Source: Paenibacillus tianjinensis (lineage in GTDB: Bacteria > Bacillota > Bacilli > Paenibacillales > Paenibacillaceae). From it: a stretch of DNA of 64,000 nt. A program made the position numbers and the translations under genes. Positions 32,680 to 41,604 of this stretch are shown here, piece after piece; positions within the stretch are counted from its first letter, which is position 1; each line of letters starts with the position of its first letter. The notes beneath the pieces are model-generated. The model had not been told where the DNA came from, did no database searches, and saw only the letters and a program-made list of their open reading frames with translations. The DNA is taken from positions 3,224,001-3,288,000 of the forward strand of contig NZ_CP070969.1 of NCBI RefSeq assembly GCF_017086365.1. Direction: 5' to 3'.

Positions 32680-33015
32680 ATGGAAGAAAACGTGCAGAAG
32701 CTTAAGGAATGGCTTACCTCTGAAGTAAATGAAACGATTGTAATCACGAAAGAGGAGCTTAATGATTTGGATACGGTTCATTTCAGTTTAGAGAGCGTTG
32801 ATTACCGGGATTCAGAGGATACCATTGATGATTATCTGGGTGACGCGCTGATCTTGAGAGGTTCGGGAAGCACTCTGAATGCTGATGGTGATCTTGTGCC
32901 GCTTCCGCAGCAAAGCTATGAAATTGCCGTAAGCGGTCTTAAGCTGCATAATATCGAAGCTGATAAAGTGGAGCTGCAGACGGAGCGTGCCAAATACACC
33001 CTTGCTCTGAGTTAA
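32680..33015 (+). CDS. Conserved hypothetical protein, 111 aa
   Basis: Small acidic soluble protein (SLESVDYRDSEDTIDDYLGD). The C-terminal half (YEIAVSGLKLHNIEADKVELQ) looks like a mixed beta fold. No known motif, signal or membrane segment. ATG at 32680 follows AAGGATGGG. It is monocistronic, ends in a strong bidirectional terminator and is convergent with murB. The family was not recognised. Confidence 0.7.
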   Translation: MEENVQKLKEWLTSEVNETIVITKEELNDLDTVHFSLESVDYRDSEDTIDDYLGDALILRGSGSTLNADGDLVPLPQQSYEIAVSGLKLHNIEADKVELQTERAKYTLALS

Positions 33016-33025
33016 GCGAAATAAA

Positions 33026-33050
33026 AGGCCGCGGGAATTTCCCGCGGCCT
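33026..33050. terminator. Bidirectional terminator between the hypothetical gene and murB
   Basis: AGGCCGCGGGAA-T-TTCCCGCGGCCT, a 12-base perfect stem. It lies between the convergent stops, serving both. Confidence 0.9.
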
Positions 33051-33053
33051 GAT

Positions 33054-33965
33054 TTATTCTTCTCCAATAATCTTCACTTCGGTCTCCAGTTCAACGCCGA
33101 ATTTATCTTTAACTGCTGAGCGCACGTGCTGAATCAGCCCAATGTAATCACTTGCGGTTGCATTATCCGCGTTCACAATAAATCCGGCATGCTTACGGGA
33201 AACCTCAGCACCGCCGATCCGGGTTCCCTGCAGACCGCTTTCCTGAATCAGCTGGCCGGCATAACGCCCGGGCGGCCGTTTGAAGACGCTGCCGCATGAA
33301 GGATATTCGAGAGGCTGCTTTGACTCCCGCAAATGGGTAAGCTCATCCATTGATGCTTTGATCAGAGCCGGGTCCCCCTGCTTCAGGGCAAACCGTGCCT
33401 CCAGCACAATATATTCTCCACTGGCGAAGATGCTGTGCCGGTACCCCCATTCCAGATCATCTCCAGTTAGAGTGACCATTTCACCTGATTGGTTAAGGGC
33501 AAGGGCACTCTCCAGTACATCCTTCACTTCCCCCCCGTATGCTCCAGCGTTCATATATAGAGCTCCGCCTACTGTTCCGGGAATACCACATGCAAATTCC
33601 AGACCTGACAGGTTATGCTCCAGGGCATAATTAGAAGCATCAATAATCTTAGCACCGCACTGGGCGACAAGAAGCTCCCCATGAATTTCTATTTGGCTAA
33701 GCTCCGAGGTTTGAAGGACGATCCCCCTTATACCGCCATCACGGATAATGACATTCGAGCCGTTACCCAGAATGGTGAGCGGGATGTGATTCTCGCGTGC
33801 ATATGTAACTATGGTTCGGATTTCCTCATACGAAACGGGCGCAGCCAGGATGTCCGCTTTGCCTCCTATTTGGGTGAACACATAAGATTTCAGCACTTCA
33901 CCGCTTCTAACTGTTCCACTCGGAAGCAGCTGCTGCAAATCTTCTTGAATTTTATTGATATTCAT
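33054..33965 (-). CDS. murB: UDP-N-acetylenolpyruvoylglucosamine reductase MurB
   Basis: FAD enzyme of peptidoglycan precursor synthesis, 303 residues, cytoplasmic. FAD-binding segments are LGNGSNVIIRDGG (residues about 67-79) and CGIPGTVGGALYMNAGAYGG. Catalytic Ser is in YPSCGSVFKRP, and the C-terminal Glu in LETEVKIIGE. The second half (GRYAGQLIQESGLQGTRIGG) is typical of the type IIb form of Firmicutes. ATG at 33963-33965 follows AAAGGAG. It stands alone, not in a mur cluster. Confidence 0.95.
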   Translation of the reverse strand: MNINKIQEDLQQLLPSGTVRSGEVLKSYVFTQIGGKADILAAPVSYEEIRTIVTYARENHIPLTILGNGSNVIIRDGGIRGIVLQTSELSQIEIHGELLVAQCGAKIIDASNYALEHNLSGLEFACGIPGTVGGALYMNAGAYGGEVKDVLESALALNQSGEMVTLTGDDLEWGYRHSIFASGEYIVLEARFALKQGDPALIKASMDELTHLRESKQPLEYPSCGSVFKRPPGRYAGQLIQESGLQGTRIGGAEVSRKHAGFIVNADNATASDYIGLIQHVRSAVKDKFGVELETEVKIIGEE

Positions 33966-34100
33966 CGTTCATGCTCCTTTAACTACCTGAAAATGATGAT
34001 CTACATATATCCGAAGGAAAAAGAATGGCATTAATCTATGCAGAATATAACGAGAACTCAGTGCCTAACTACGGCAACCACAACTGTAACAACGAACAGG

Positions 34101-34126
34101 CTCCCTTGTCAATGACCGGGAGCCGC
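34101..34126 (-). terminator. Hairpin downstream of the siderophore operon
   Basis: GGCTCCC pairs with GGGAGCC about 50 bases after the fhuF-like stop. No T-run follows, so it is a weak candidate. Confidence 0.4.
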
Positions 34127-34176
34127 GCTTGAAATTGTCCTATATAAAATTATGCGGCAATTTCATAAAATATAAT

Positions 34177-34995
34177 CTAAGCCTGCGCCGAAGCAGTGTT
34201 GTTACGGTATTCGGCTCTGCGTTTGGCCCGTTCTTCCTCTGTCAGCCGGGGGCAAGTATAGCAGTAGCTTCCTCCTTTAGTACGGTAGTAAAGGCAGCAG
34301 CGGTTACGTACTTGGACCTTAGAAGCCGGATCAGCAAGTGCTTCCACCTTCCGCACCTTCACGTGGAACGGATTTCTCGCGAGCTTAAATACTGCTGCAG
34401 GCATTTCGTCTGTCAGATACCTGTAGTCAGCTTGTATGGTTTGAATGAGGCCGCTATGTCTGCCGGCAGCCAGCATTTCAATATAGTAGTTGAATTTGGT
34501 TGGCAGCTGTCCCCAAATCTCACTAGGCCCAAGGCCTGAAACCTTGGATAATACACTCAGCAGAGGTGCTGCAGTTTCCTGATAGAATTGTGTTAACCTG
34601 CCATTTCGCCAGCAAATCCGCTGTTCAGCATCCGCAGGAGCCGGACTGAAGGTCCATGTGTCCAAGGAAAAGGCTACCCGCCAATATCCTTCAGCAGGAA
34701 TGAGATGCACAGACAGGCTGGACAAGCTGACCTCTGGCATCACGGAGTAAACAGAAATTGCGTACTGCATGGCAAGAGCCACGTTCCCGAATGACCCGGC
34801 GAAATAAGACGCCGCTACTTTGTCATCCAGCCCTTTGATGATTGGCCGGTAGCACTCTATAAAAGCCCTCATGCCGTCTTCACGGATCAGCTCTTTGACG
34901 ATAAAAGAATATCTCGCACCCTCCGGTACTTCTGGATGAAGATCAAATTTGCTGCCAAAATCTTTTATCAGTTCAGACGTCTGTGCCTCATCCAT
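34177..34995 (-). CDS. fhuF: FhuF-like ferric-siderophore reductase ([2Fe-2S])
   Basis: 272 residues. The C-terminal FhuF motif is complete near residue 240: CC, ten residues, C, two residues, C (RCCLYYRTKGGSYCYTC), which binds an unusual [2Fe-2S] cluster. The preceding region (SFGNVALAMQYAISVYS) matches the IucA/FhuF-type helical domain. It lies 37 bases behind the ABC ATPase gene in the same direction, so it should reduce Fe(III) from the imported siderophore in the cytoplasm. ATG follows GGAGGAATTATT. Confidence 0.88.
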   Translation of the reverse strand: MDEAQTSELIKDFGSKFDLHPEVPEGARYSFIVKELIREDGMRAFIECYRPIIKGLDDKVAASYFAGSFGNVALAMQYAISVYSVMPEVSLSSLSVHLIPAEGYWRVAFSLDTWTFSPAPADAEQRICWRNGRLTQFYQETAAPLLSVLSKVSGLGPSEIWGQLPTKFNYYIEMLAAGRHSGLIQTIQADYRYLTDEMPAAVFKLARNPFHVKVRKVEALADPASKVQVRNRCCLYYRTKGGSYCYTCPRLTEEERAKRRAEYRNNTASAQA

Positions 34996-35032
34996 AATAA
35001 TTCCTCCTATGTTCCCTGACCTTCAGCCGAAG

Positions 35033-35839
35033 CTACAAACCAGCTGCCTTTGAGGCCGCAAGCTCATAAGGCAAGCACAATGGCACGCCGGTACGCGGAT
35101 CTGAAACAATGTCACATTCAATACCAAACACTTTGCGGAGAACATCGGGTGTCATAACCTCTGCCGGAGTCCCTTCACAGATTACCGTACCCGATTTAAT
35201 CGCCACCATATGCTGTGCATAACGGGAGGCATGATTTAAATCATGCACCACCATGATGATGGTTCTCCCTTCTTCCTCGTTCAATTTCTGCAATAGCTGC
35301 AGGACTTCCAGCTGGTGAGCCATATCAAGGAAGGTAGTCGGTTCATCCAGGAACAGAATATCCGTCTGCTGGGCTAGAGCCATAGCTATCCAGGCCCGCT
35401 GGCGCTGGCCGCCGGAGAGGCGGTCTATCGGGCGATCGTGGAACTCCTCCATCCCGGTCACTGTAATCGCGTTTGCGATAATACTGCGGTCTTCAGGCGT
35501 CATAGTTCCGAATCCTTTTTGGTGCGGATAGCGGCCATACCCGACCAGTTCGGATACGGTCAGTCCGTCAGGAGCTGTTGGATTCTGCGGAAGAATCGCC
35601 AACTGGCGGGCCACTTCTTTGGTGGACAGCGTGTGAATCGACTTTCCGTCCAGCATGACACTACCGCTCTTTGGCTTCATAATCCGTGCCATGGTTTTGA
35701 GAATGGTGGATTTCCCGGAGCCGTTAGCCCCTACCAGCGCCGTGATTTTTCCCGTCGGAAGTGACAGGTTCAGGCCATTAACAATCGTAGCCTCTGCATA
35801 CCCAATGCTTAGCTGTTCTGTGTTCAACCTTTCTGACAT
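35033..35839 (-). CDS. Ferric-siderophore ABC transporter ATP-binding protein
   Basis: FecE/FhuC-type ATPase, about 268 residues. Walker A GANGSGKST near 40, signature LSGGQRQRAW, Walker B ILFLDEPTTFLD and switch His (VVHDLNH). The start ATG at 35837-35839 follows GGAG at eight bases; an in-frame GTG at 35846-35848 abuts the ribosome site. It lies 30 bases behind the fecD-like gene and 37 bases before fhuF. Belongs to the iron-siderophore/vitamin B12 subfamily. Confidence 0.93.
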   Translation of the reverse strand: MSERLNTEQLSIGYAEATIVNGLNLSLPTGKITALVGANGSGKSTILKTMARIMKPKSGSVMLDGKSIHTLSTKEVARQLAILPQNPTAPDGLTVSELVGYGRYPHQKGFGTMTPEDRSIIANAITVTGMEEFHDRPIDRLSGGQRQRAWIAMALAQQTDILFLDEPTTFLDMAHQLEVLQLLQKLNEEEGRTIIMVVHDLNHASRYAQHMVAIKSGTVICEGTPAEVMTPDVLRKVFGIECDIVSDPRTGVPLCLPYELAASKAAGL

Positions 35840-35869
35840 GATTTCCACTCCTTACGAATTTATATTATT

Positions 35870-36904
35870 TCAGGCCTTCGATCTGGCTAATAAATATAAG
35901 AAATACGGTGCACCGATGATCGCCACAACGATACCGGTTGGTATCTCTGCGGGTTGCAGAATCCACCGAGCGATAGTGTCAGCGGTTATTAACAGCAGGG
36001 CGCCCACTAATGCGCATGCCGGCAGCAGTACCTGATGCTTCGGACCAACCAGCCTGCGGGCCAGATGTGGTGCGATGAGACCCACGAATCCAATACCGCC
36101 GCTTACGGCAACACAGGCACCTGACAGAATGACTGCAGCAGCCAGCAGCAGGATACGTTCCCTCTCCACCGGCAGCCCGAGCCCAGCCGAGGTCTGATCA
36201 CCGAGACTCAACAGATTAAGCACCCGGGACTTGTAGAAGGCAAATGGAAGCAGAATAACAAGCCATGGCAGAAGCGCAAGGACAAACCGCCAATCTCCGC
36301 CCCATATTTTACCGGCTAACCAGATCGACACGAATTGAAAATTCTGCGGGTCCAGCCTTAGGGATAGAATCAGCTGGATAGCGTAGATACCCGCTCCTAC
36401 TGCTATTCCAATCAGAATCATCCTGGTGGGTGACAAGCCGTCTTCTCGGCGGTAAGTCAAAACATAAATCAGTGCTGCAGTAAGCACAGCTCCCGCCAGT
36501 GCCATCAACGGAAGTACATAAATATGAGCACCGGTTGTAGCCGGTACAAACGAGATAAAAATGATGACAGCAAATCCCGCACCAGCATTGATGCCCAGTG
36601 TGGAGGGCTCGGCCAGGGCATTGCGCGACAGACCCTGCAGGATGCAGCCTGATACAGCAAAACCTGCGCCGACAAGTATTGAAATCACGATGCGTGGCAG
36701 CCGGAAATCAAACAGAATGAGCTTCTGCTGCTCAGTTCCACCCCCAAGAAATGTATGTAAGACATCAAGCGGCGATAAGCGCATGAGTCCGGTATTCATG
36801 CTGACAACAAACATGATAATAATGAGAATAGCCAGCAGGGATATTATGGTTATATCACGGCTGCGGCGCTGCTGAGCTGCGGGAGAGGTCAGTAACCGGT
36901 TCAT
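35870..36904 (-). CDS. FecCD-type siderophore permease, second subunit
   Basis: Nine- to ten-helix permease, 344 residues, of the BtuC/FhuB family. Motifs include LRLSPLDVLHTFLGGG near the N-terminus, GFAVSGCILQGLSRNALAEPSTLG (split to GFAVSGCILQGLSRN and ALAEPSTLG) and the cytoplasmic GLIAPHLARRLVGPKHQ that contacts the ATPase. ATG at 36902-36904 overlaps the stop of the first permease by one base (TAATG). Pairs with the next gene to form the channel. Confidence 0.92.
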   Translation of the reverse strand: MNRLLTSPAAQQRRSRDITIISLLAILIIIMFVVSMNTGLMRLSPLDVLHTFLGGGTEQQKLILFDFRLPRIVISILVGAGFAVSGCILQGLSRNALAEPSTLGINAGAGFAVIIFISFVPATTGAHIYVLPLMALAGAVLTAALIYVLTYRREDGLSPTRMILIGIAVGAGIYAIQLILSLRLDPQNFQFVSIWLAGKIWGGDWRFVLALLPWLVILLPFAFYKSRVLNLLSLGDQTSAGLGLPVERERILLLAAAVILSGACVAVSGGIGFVGLIAPHLARRLVGPKHQVLLPACALVGALLLITADTIARWILQPAEIPTGIVVAIIGAPYFLYLLARSKA

Positions 36905-37962
36905 TACAATTCCCCCTTCCGCTTCCTTGCCAAATATACAAAAAACGGTACGCCGATCACAGCAATTAAAGCGCCAATCGGAGTTTCATAAGGAGCATTG
37001 ATAAGTCTGGCAGCAATATCGGCAAAAACAATCAGAAGGCTGCCCAGCACCGCCGAACAGGGCAGAATCCACCGGTAATCGACGCCGACCAAATATCGTG
37101 TGATATGCGGTATGATCAGCCCGACAAAAGCGATGGGGCCTACTGTCGAAACGGCCGCCCCCGCCAGAATCACAACAACAATGATCCCGGTGAATTGTAC
37201 CAGCCTAGTACGCTGCCCGAGCCCAGCTGCTACATCCCGGCCCAGACTTAGCAGAGTGATAGACCTCGATAGCATCATTGCAATTATCAGTGCCCCTGCA
37301 ATCCATGGCGTCATGATTCTAAGCTGAGTCCAATTGGCCCCTCCAATGCCGCCAGCCATCCAGAAGGCGATGTCTTGGGATAGATGAAACAGAATTGCTA
37401 CCCCTTGGCTCACGGCAAGTAGCAGCGCGCTTACTGCTGCACCTGCCAGAGTCAGCCGTAGTGGCGTCAGACCGCTGTGAGAAAGTGAACCTATTCCGAA
37501 TACCAGAATAGATGCGGCTGCGGCACCGGTGAAGCAATACAACATGATGTATAAAAAGGATGACGCTGGAGCTAAGGCAAAGGTTAATGCCAAAGCGGCA
37601 CTGGCACCGGCATTCAGGCCAAGCAGACCCGAGTCTGCCAGCGGATTACGGGTCATTCCCTGCATAATTGCTCCCGCCACAGCAAGACAGGCTCCGACTA
37701 AGGCCCCTGCCAGTGCGCGGGGAATCCGCAGCTCCCTGATGATCTGATGCTGCTGCAAGTCCGGATTAAACCTGAATACAGCCTCCCAGACCGTCGCCAG
37801 CTTAATATCTGCCGCACCTACCGAAACGGAAAGCGCTAGACCAAAGAGCATGGCTGCAAGTCCGAGAAGTAAAATAATAGCAGCCGCAGCCGGTCTGGAT
37901 TTCAGCGGCATCGCTCCATCCATCTTTGTAGATTGATCTGTAGAATGTGTAGATGCGGCCAT
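36904..37962 (-). CDS. FecCD-type siderophore permease, first subunit
   Basis: 352 residues from the ATG at 37960-37962, which follows AAGGGG. The open frame reaches 38109, but that extension would include the Fur box and promoter and has no ribosome site. The family motifs repeat those of its partner: IRELRIPRALAGALVGACLA, MQGMTRNPLADSGLLG and GLIIPHITRYLVG. First gene of the permease-permease-ATPase-FhuF operon. Expected to be derepressed under iron starvation. Confidence 0.92.
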   Translation of the reverse strand: MAASTHSTDQSTKMDGAMPLKSRPAAAAIILLLGLAAMLFGLALSVSVGAADIKLATVWEAVFRFNPDLQQHQIIRELRIPRALAGALVGACLAVAGAIMQGMTRNPLADSGLLGLNAGASAALALTFALAPASSFLYIMLYCFTGAAAASILVFGIGSLSHSGLTPLRLTLAGAAVSALLLAVSQGVAILFHLSQDIAFWMAGGIGGANWTQLRIMTPWIAGALIIAMMLSRSITLLSLGRDVAAGLGQRTRLVQFTGIIVVVILAGAAVSTVGPIAFVGLIIPHITRYLVGVDYRWILPCSAVLGSLLIVFADIAARLINAPYETPIGALIAVIGVPFFVYLARKRKGEL

Positions 37963-38027
37963 AAGTCTTCCCCTTAATGGATTAAATCCAAGTCGTTGAT
38001 GATAACGAATCTCACTTGATTGATACT

Positions 38028-38046
38028 GTATATCATTCTCATTATC
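38028..38046 (-). promoter_or_regulatory. Fur box, siderophore permease operon
   Basis: GATAATGAGAATGATATAC overlaps the -10 box of the operon promoter. It matches 14 of 19 positions of the classical Fur box GATAATGATAATCATTATC. Confidence 0.75.
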
Positions 38047-38069
38047 GCAAATAAAAGAAACATGTACAA
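38041..38069 (-). promoter_or_regulatory. Promoter of the siderophore permease operon
   Basis: TTGTAC (38064-38069), 17-base spacer, GATAAT (38041-38046). The -10 lies inside the Fur box. Confidence 0.7.
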
Positions 38070-38117
38070 GACTCCACGGATCTCTTGAAAATTTTGTTCT
38101 TTTTTTCACAATGCTCC

Positions 38118-38160
38118 AAAAAAAGATGCAGGCCTTATACCCGAAGGTATAAGAACCTGC
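38118..38160 (-). terminator. Terminator of the binding-protein gene
   Basis: A GCAGG/CCTGC outer stem and CTTATACC-CGAA-GGTATAAG inner stem, followed on the minus strand by a run of T. It isolates the binding-protein gene from the permease operon. Confidence 0.9.
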
Positions 38161-38196
38161 ACATTTCTCGGGCGGCCAAAGAAATTTTCAGCTCAC

Positions 38197-39219
38197 TTAT
38201 TTTACAAGTGCGCTAAGCACATCATCAATCGTTTTGGAGTTAGCATAAGCACCACTGTAGAGCCAGCTGCCGGATGCACTGAGCTCGGTAACATTTCCTG
38301 CCTTAACGGCAGGAATCCCCTTCCAGATGGGTCCGTTCAGAATTTCTGATGCCTCTGTTTTATCACTGTTTACAAGGAAAATATGATCAGCAGACAGTTC
38401 AGCCAGTTTCTCTAGTGAGATAGGATTCCAGGTCGCTCTGGAGTCAGCCGGAATCTCTGTTACAAGGTTAGGAAGCTTCAAGCCAAGGTCGCCGTATAAT
38501 ACAGCGCCACTGCTGCGTGTTTCATCCACAATAAAGAAGCTCTTTTGCACCAGCCACAGAATGGCAACGGATTTGTCACCACCGAATGATGCTGTGATTT
38601 TTTCCTTAGCCTCAGCAGCCTTCTGGTCATATTCAGCAATCGCTTGTTCAGCCTCAGGAGTCTTGTTCAGTAGGTCACCGATGGTAAGCAGCGTTTTACG
38701 CCAGTCCTTACTGATCTCATCGCCCAGTACATAGGTAGGCGCGATTTTGTTCAGCTGATCATAAAGACCATTCTGCACACTGCCTTCAGACTGGACGATA
38801 TGGAAGTCCGGTGCGAAGCTGGTTACAGCCTCCAGCGGAAGATCGTAGCTGATCGTAGGCACATCTTTAAGCGCATCGGACAAGTAGTCCTGAATCCCAT
38901 TTGACACGGACCATTGGGCAACTGGAGTTACCCCGAGTGTTACCAGATAGTCTTCCAGATAAGAACCAAGCACACGCTGTGGATTTGCCGGAACAGTTAC
39001 TTTATGTCCCATGGCGTCAGTCACAGTCTTCTCAGCAGCCGGAGCAGCGGTTTCTGCCGGGGCAGTTGTAGTCTCAGCGGTTGCCGCAGGTGCAGCACTA
39101 GAATTAGCCGCATTGCCATTGTTGTTATTGCCGCAAGCGGACAAGAGTACAGTCATCATCAAGAGGCCGGCCAAGACCAGCTTCCTACTCCCGGATTTCT
39201 TTGGATCAAACAAAAACAT
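38197..39219 (-). CDS. Ferric-siderophore-binding lipoprotein
   Basis: Periplasmic-binding-protein-type receptor, 340 residues. The signal peptide ends in lipobox LSAC with Cys29, then an Asn- and Thr/Ala-rich linker. The FecB fold shows in TVPANPQRVLGSYLEDYLVTLG and the long central helix (residues about 195-225). The ABC machinery is in the next operon. It has its own Fur-controlled promoter and terminator, allowing higher expression than the permeases. The chelate (hydroxamate, citrate or catecholate) cannot be told. Confidence 0.92.
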   Translation of the reverse strand: MFLFDPKKSGSRKLVLAGLLMMTVLLSACGNNNNGNAANSSAAPAATAETTTAPAETAAPAAEKTVTDAMGHKVTVPANPQRVLGSYLEDYLVTLGVTPVAQWSVSNGIQDYLSDALKDVPTISYDLPLEAVTSFAPDFHIVQSEGSVQNGLYDQLNKIAPTYVLGDEISKDWRKTLLTIGDLLNKTPEAEQAIAEYDQKAAEAKEKITASFGGDKSVAILWLVQKSFFIVDETRSSGAVLYGDLGLKLPNLVTEIPADSRATWNPISLEKLAELSADHIFLVNSDKTEASEILNGPIWKGIPAVKAGNVTELSASGSWLYSGAYANSKTIDDVLSALVK

Positions 39220-39290
39220 GTAATACCCCTCCTGTATATTTATCCTTTTTGGTCAAAGGTTTTTGGAATGCCTTCGCCTTAACTTCTTAA

Positions 39291-39319
39291 ATGATATTGA
39301 TTCTCATTATCTATGTCAA
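39291..39319 (-). promoter_or_regulatory. Promoter of the siderophore-binding-protein gene
   Basis: Minus strand TTGACA (39314-39319), exact 17-base spacer, TATCAT (39291-39296). The Fur box fills the spacer. Confidence 0.8.
39293..39311 (-). promoter_or_regulatory. Fur box, siderophore-binding-protein gene
   Basis: GATAATGAGAATCAATATC, 17 of 19 positions of the classical Fur box, inside the promoter. Confidence 0.85.
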
Positions 39320-39430
39320 TATATTATTTATTTTCCCATTTGTATACTGAGGATCAGATCCGGTTAAAATCAATAAAAAACGGCTGCATCCGTGAATTAC
39401 GGAAACAGCCGTCTGCTGGAATATACCAGT

Positions 39431-41248
39431 CTATTTGTGCAAATGATAAGGTACTGTCGCTACAACAATATCTTTTTGATTCATTAAATACGAGCGGATG
39501 AACAAGCTGGTCTGATTATGCAGAATCGCCTGCCACCAATGCTTAGTGATAAACTGTGGAATCAGTATTGTAATATGATCTGTCGAAGCTGTCTTCCACT
39601 CCACCGTATCGATAAACTTCACTAACGGACGGATGATGCTGCGGTAACGGGAACGAAGGACAATCAGGCGTACGCCCGGATTCCATTCCTCCCACTTCTG
39701 CTCCATCTTGTGAATCTCTTCTTCATCAAAACCAACATATACTGCGACCACATTTTCGGTCAAAGATTTCGCATAACTGATCGAATGCAGCACGGCACGT
39801 GTAACACCAGCGACAGGAACCACTACCGTACTGCCCTTGATACACGGTTTATCGGTAGATGGACAAATGCGCAGCTGATCTGCAGTATTCAGATAATGGC
39901 CGTGAATGCGGTGGAATACGATCATAACAACTGGCAGGAAGATGAAAGCCATCCAGACACTTGAAAATTTCGTAATAATGAAAATCAGTGTAATCGTAAG
40001 TGTTGTGAGCATACCCACTGTATTGACAGCGAATTTATTTTGCCAGCCCTTTGGTCTGTCCTTATACCAATGCACCATCATTCCAAGCTGGGATAAAGTG
40101 AACGGGATAAATACCCCTACCGCATATAATGGAATCAGGCTTTCTGTATTTCCGTGGAACGCAGCAACCAGCAATGCTGATAACACACCGAGGAAAATAA
40201 TACCATTCGAGAAGCCCAGCCGGTCTCCGCGGACCATAAAGGCATGGGGCAGGTATTTATCTTTGGCGAACATAAAGGCAAGCAGCGGGAATGCCGAGTA
40301 TGCCGTATTAGCTGCCAGGAACAAAATCACTGCCGTGATCCCTTGAATGAAGAAGTACAAACCGCCGCGGCCGAAAGTGGATTCAGCAATTTGTGAAACC
40401 ACAGTTGCTTTTTCATCAGGAACTACTCCGTACCAGTAGGCCAGAAGGGTAATTCCTGTAAACATAATACCAAGGATAAGGCCCATCATCATCAAGGTTT
40501 TCGCTGCATTTTTTTCTGCAGGCGCCTTGAAGTTCGGAATAGCATTCGATACCGCTTCTACCCCGGTCAAGGCCGAACAGCCGGAGCTGAATGCCTTAAG
40601 CAGGAGGAACAGGCTGACGTTTGATACAGCAGACCCGATTTCAGGCACATTGGCATGTGCGCCGCCGGTCATGTATTTGAATACTCCGGCAACAATCAGG
40701 ACAAAGATAGAAACTACGAATAAATATACCGGGATTGCTATAAAAGAAGCCGATTCCGTAACACCGCGCAAATTGATAATTGTTAACAGTAAAATAACGG
40801 ATACCGCAATCAGTACAGAATGATCATGCAAACCTGGAAAAGCGGATGTAATCGCGTCTGTACCGGCTGAGGCACTAACCGCAACAGTAAGAATATAATC
40901 TACCAATAAAGAGCCTCCGGCTAACAGACCGGTAGGAACACCCAGATTGCTCTTGGCCACGATGTATGCCCCGCCCCCTTGCGGGTAAGCGAAGATCGTC
41001 TGGCGATAAGACAAAATAAGTATGGCCAGCAAGCCCAGAACGGCTAATGCAATTGGCAGTGAGTACCAGATGGCAGTGAAACCCGCGGCCACTAGTACAA
41101 TAAGGATTTGTTCCGTTCCGTAGGCTACAGACGAGAGCGCATCAGAAGACAGGACAGCCAGTGCTTTCACCTTGGATAACTTTTCATGATCGAGTTCGTT
41201 CGACTTCATCGGACGCCCGATCAATAGTCGTTTTACCTTGCTTACCAT
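39431..41248 (-). CDS. kimA: KimA-type K+/H+ importer (APC family)
   Basis: High-affinity potassium importer, 605 residues, full-length match to B. subtilis KimA (YdaO). About twelve helices occupy residues 1-450, with LSSDALSSVAYGTEQIL near 33 and GGGAYIVAKSNLG in helix 3 marking the family. A cytoplasmic USP-like domain follows at 460-605 (VVVPVAGVTRAVLHSISYAK). c-di-AMP inhibits KimA in Bacillus, and the upstream riboswitch shuts the gene down with the same ligand. ATG at 41246-41248; a GAGAGGA site lies 12 bases upstream. No co-transcribed gene. Confidence 0.93.
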   Translation of the reverse strand: MVSKVKRLLIGRPMKSNELDHEKLSKVKALAVLSSDALSSVAYGTEQILIVLVAAGFTAIWYSLPIALAVLGLLAILILSYRQTIFAYPQGGGAYIVAKSNLGVPTGLLAGGSLLVDYILTVAVSASAGTDAITSAFPGLHDHSVLIAVSVILLLTIINLRGVTESASFIAIPVYLFVVSIFVLIVAGVFKYMTGGAHANVPEIGSAVSNVSLFLLLKAFSSGCSALTGVEAVSNAIPNFKAPAEKNAAKTLMMMGLILGIMFTGITLLAYWYGVVPDEKATVVSQIAESTFGRGGLYFFIQGITAVILFLAANTAYSAFPLLAFMFAKDKYLPHAFMVRGDRLGFSNGIIFLGVLSALLVAAFHGNTESLIPLYAVGVFIPFTLSQLGMMVHWYKDRPKGWQNKFAVNTVGMLTTLTITLIFIITKFSSVWMAFIFLPVVMIVFHRIHGHYLNTADQLRICPSTDKPCIKGSTVVVPVAGVTRAVLHSISYAKSLTENVVAVYVGFDEEEIHKMEQKWEEWNPGVRLIVLRSRYRSIIRPLVKFIDTVEWKTASTDHITILIPQFITKHWWQAILHNQTSLFIRSYLMNQKDIVVATVPYHLHK

Positions 41249-41330
41249 TGTAGTAACAGTTCCTCTCTTTGTGAGTTGAAACGGTAGTACCGTGCGCTGT
41301 TTTCATAGGCGGATTTCATAAATGCAGGCA

Positions 41331-41362
41331 CAAAAATAAGCATACGGAAATGATCCGCATGC
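41331..41362 (-). terminator. Riboswitch-controlled terminator before kimA
   Basis: GCATGCGG pairs with CCGTATGC (one G-U) and is followed by TTATTTTTG on the minus strand, just after the aptamer. This is the expected OFF structure at high c-di-AMP. Confidence 0.8.
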
Positions 41363-41383
41363 CTGGGCATGGTCATTATCCCA

Positions 41384-41525
41384 CCCTTGCTTACGAGGTT
41401 AGCTGGCGGATTCGGGCTGTGGTAGCCCTACAGTTGCGGTCGATCTGGCCGCTTCCGATTCACCCCAATGGCCTTACGGCCAAGTTTGGTTCCCCCGTTT
41501 TCCCTTCGGAAAATTCAGCGCATAT
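41384..41525 (-). ncRNA. c-di-AMP riboswitch (ydaO-yuaA)
   Basis: Minus strand, upstream of kimA. It carries the conserved blocks in order: CGCTGAA, CGGGGGAACCAA, GGGGTGAATC and AGCTAACCTCGTAAGC. A terminator follows within 25 bases of the aptamer. The family binds c-di-AMP and turns off K+ importers, in line with kimA downstream. Confidence 0.95.
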
Positions 41526-41604
41526 TCAACTTCTCACAAGGTCTAATGATAGTCTACAATGCATTTACAGTAAAGCTTTGAATCAAATGAAAAAAGAATG
41601 AAAA

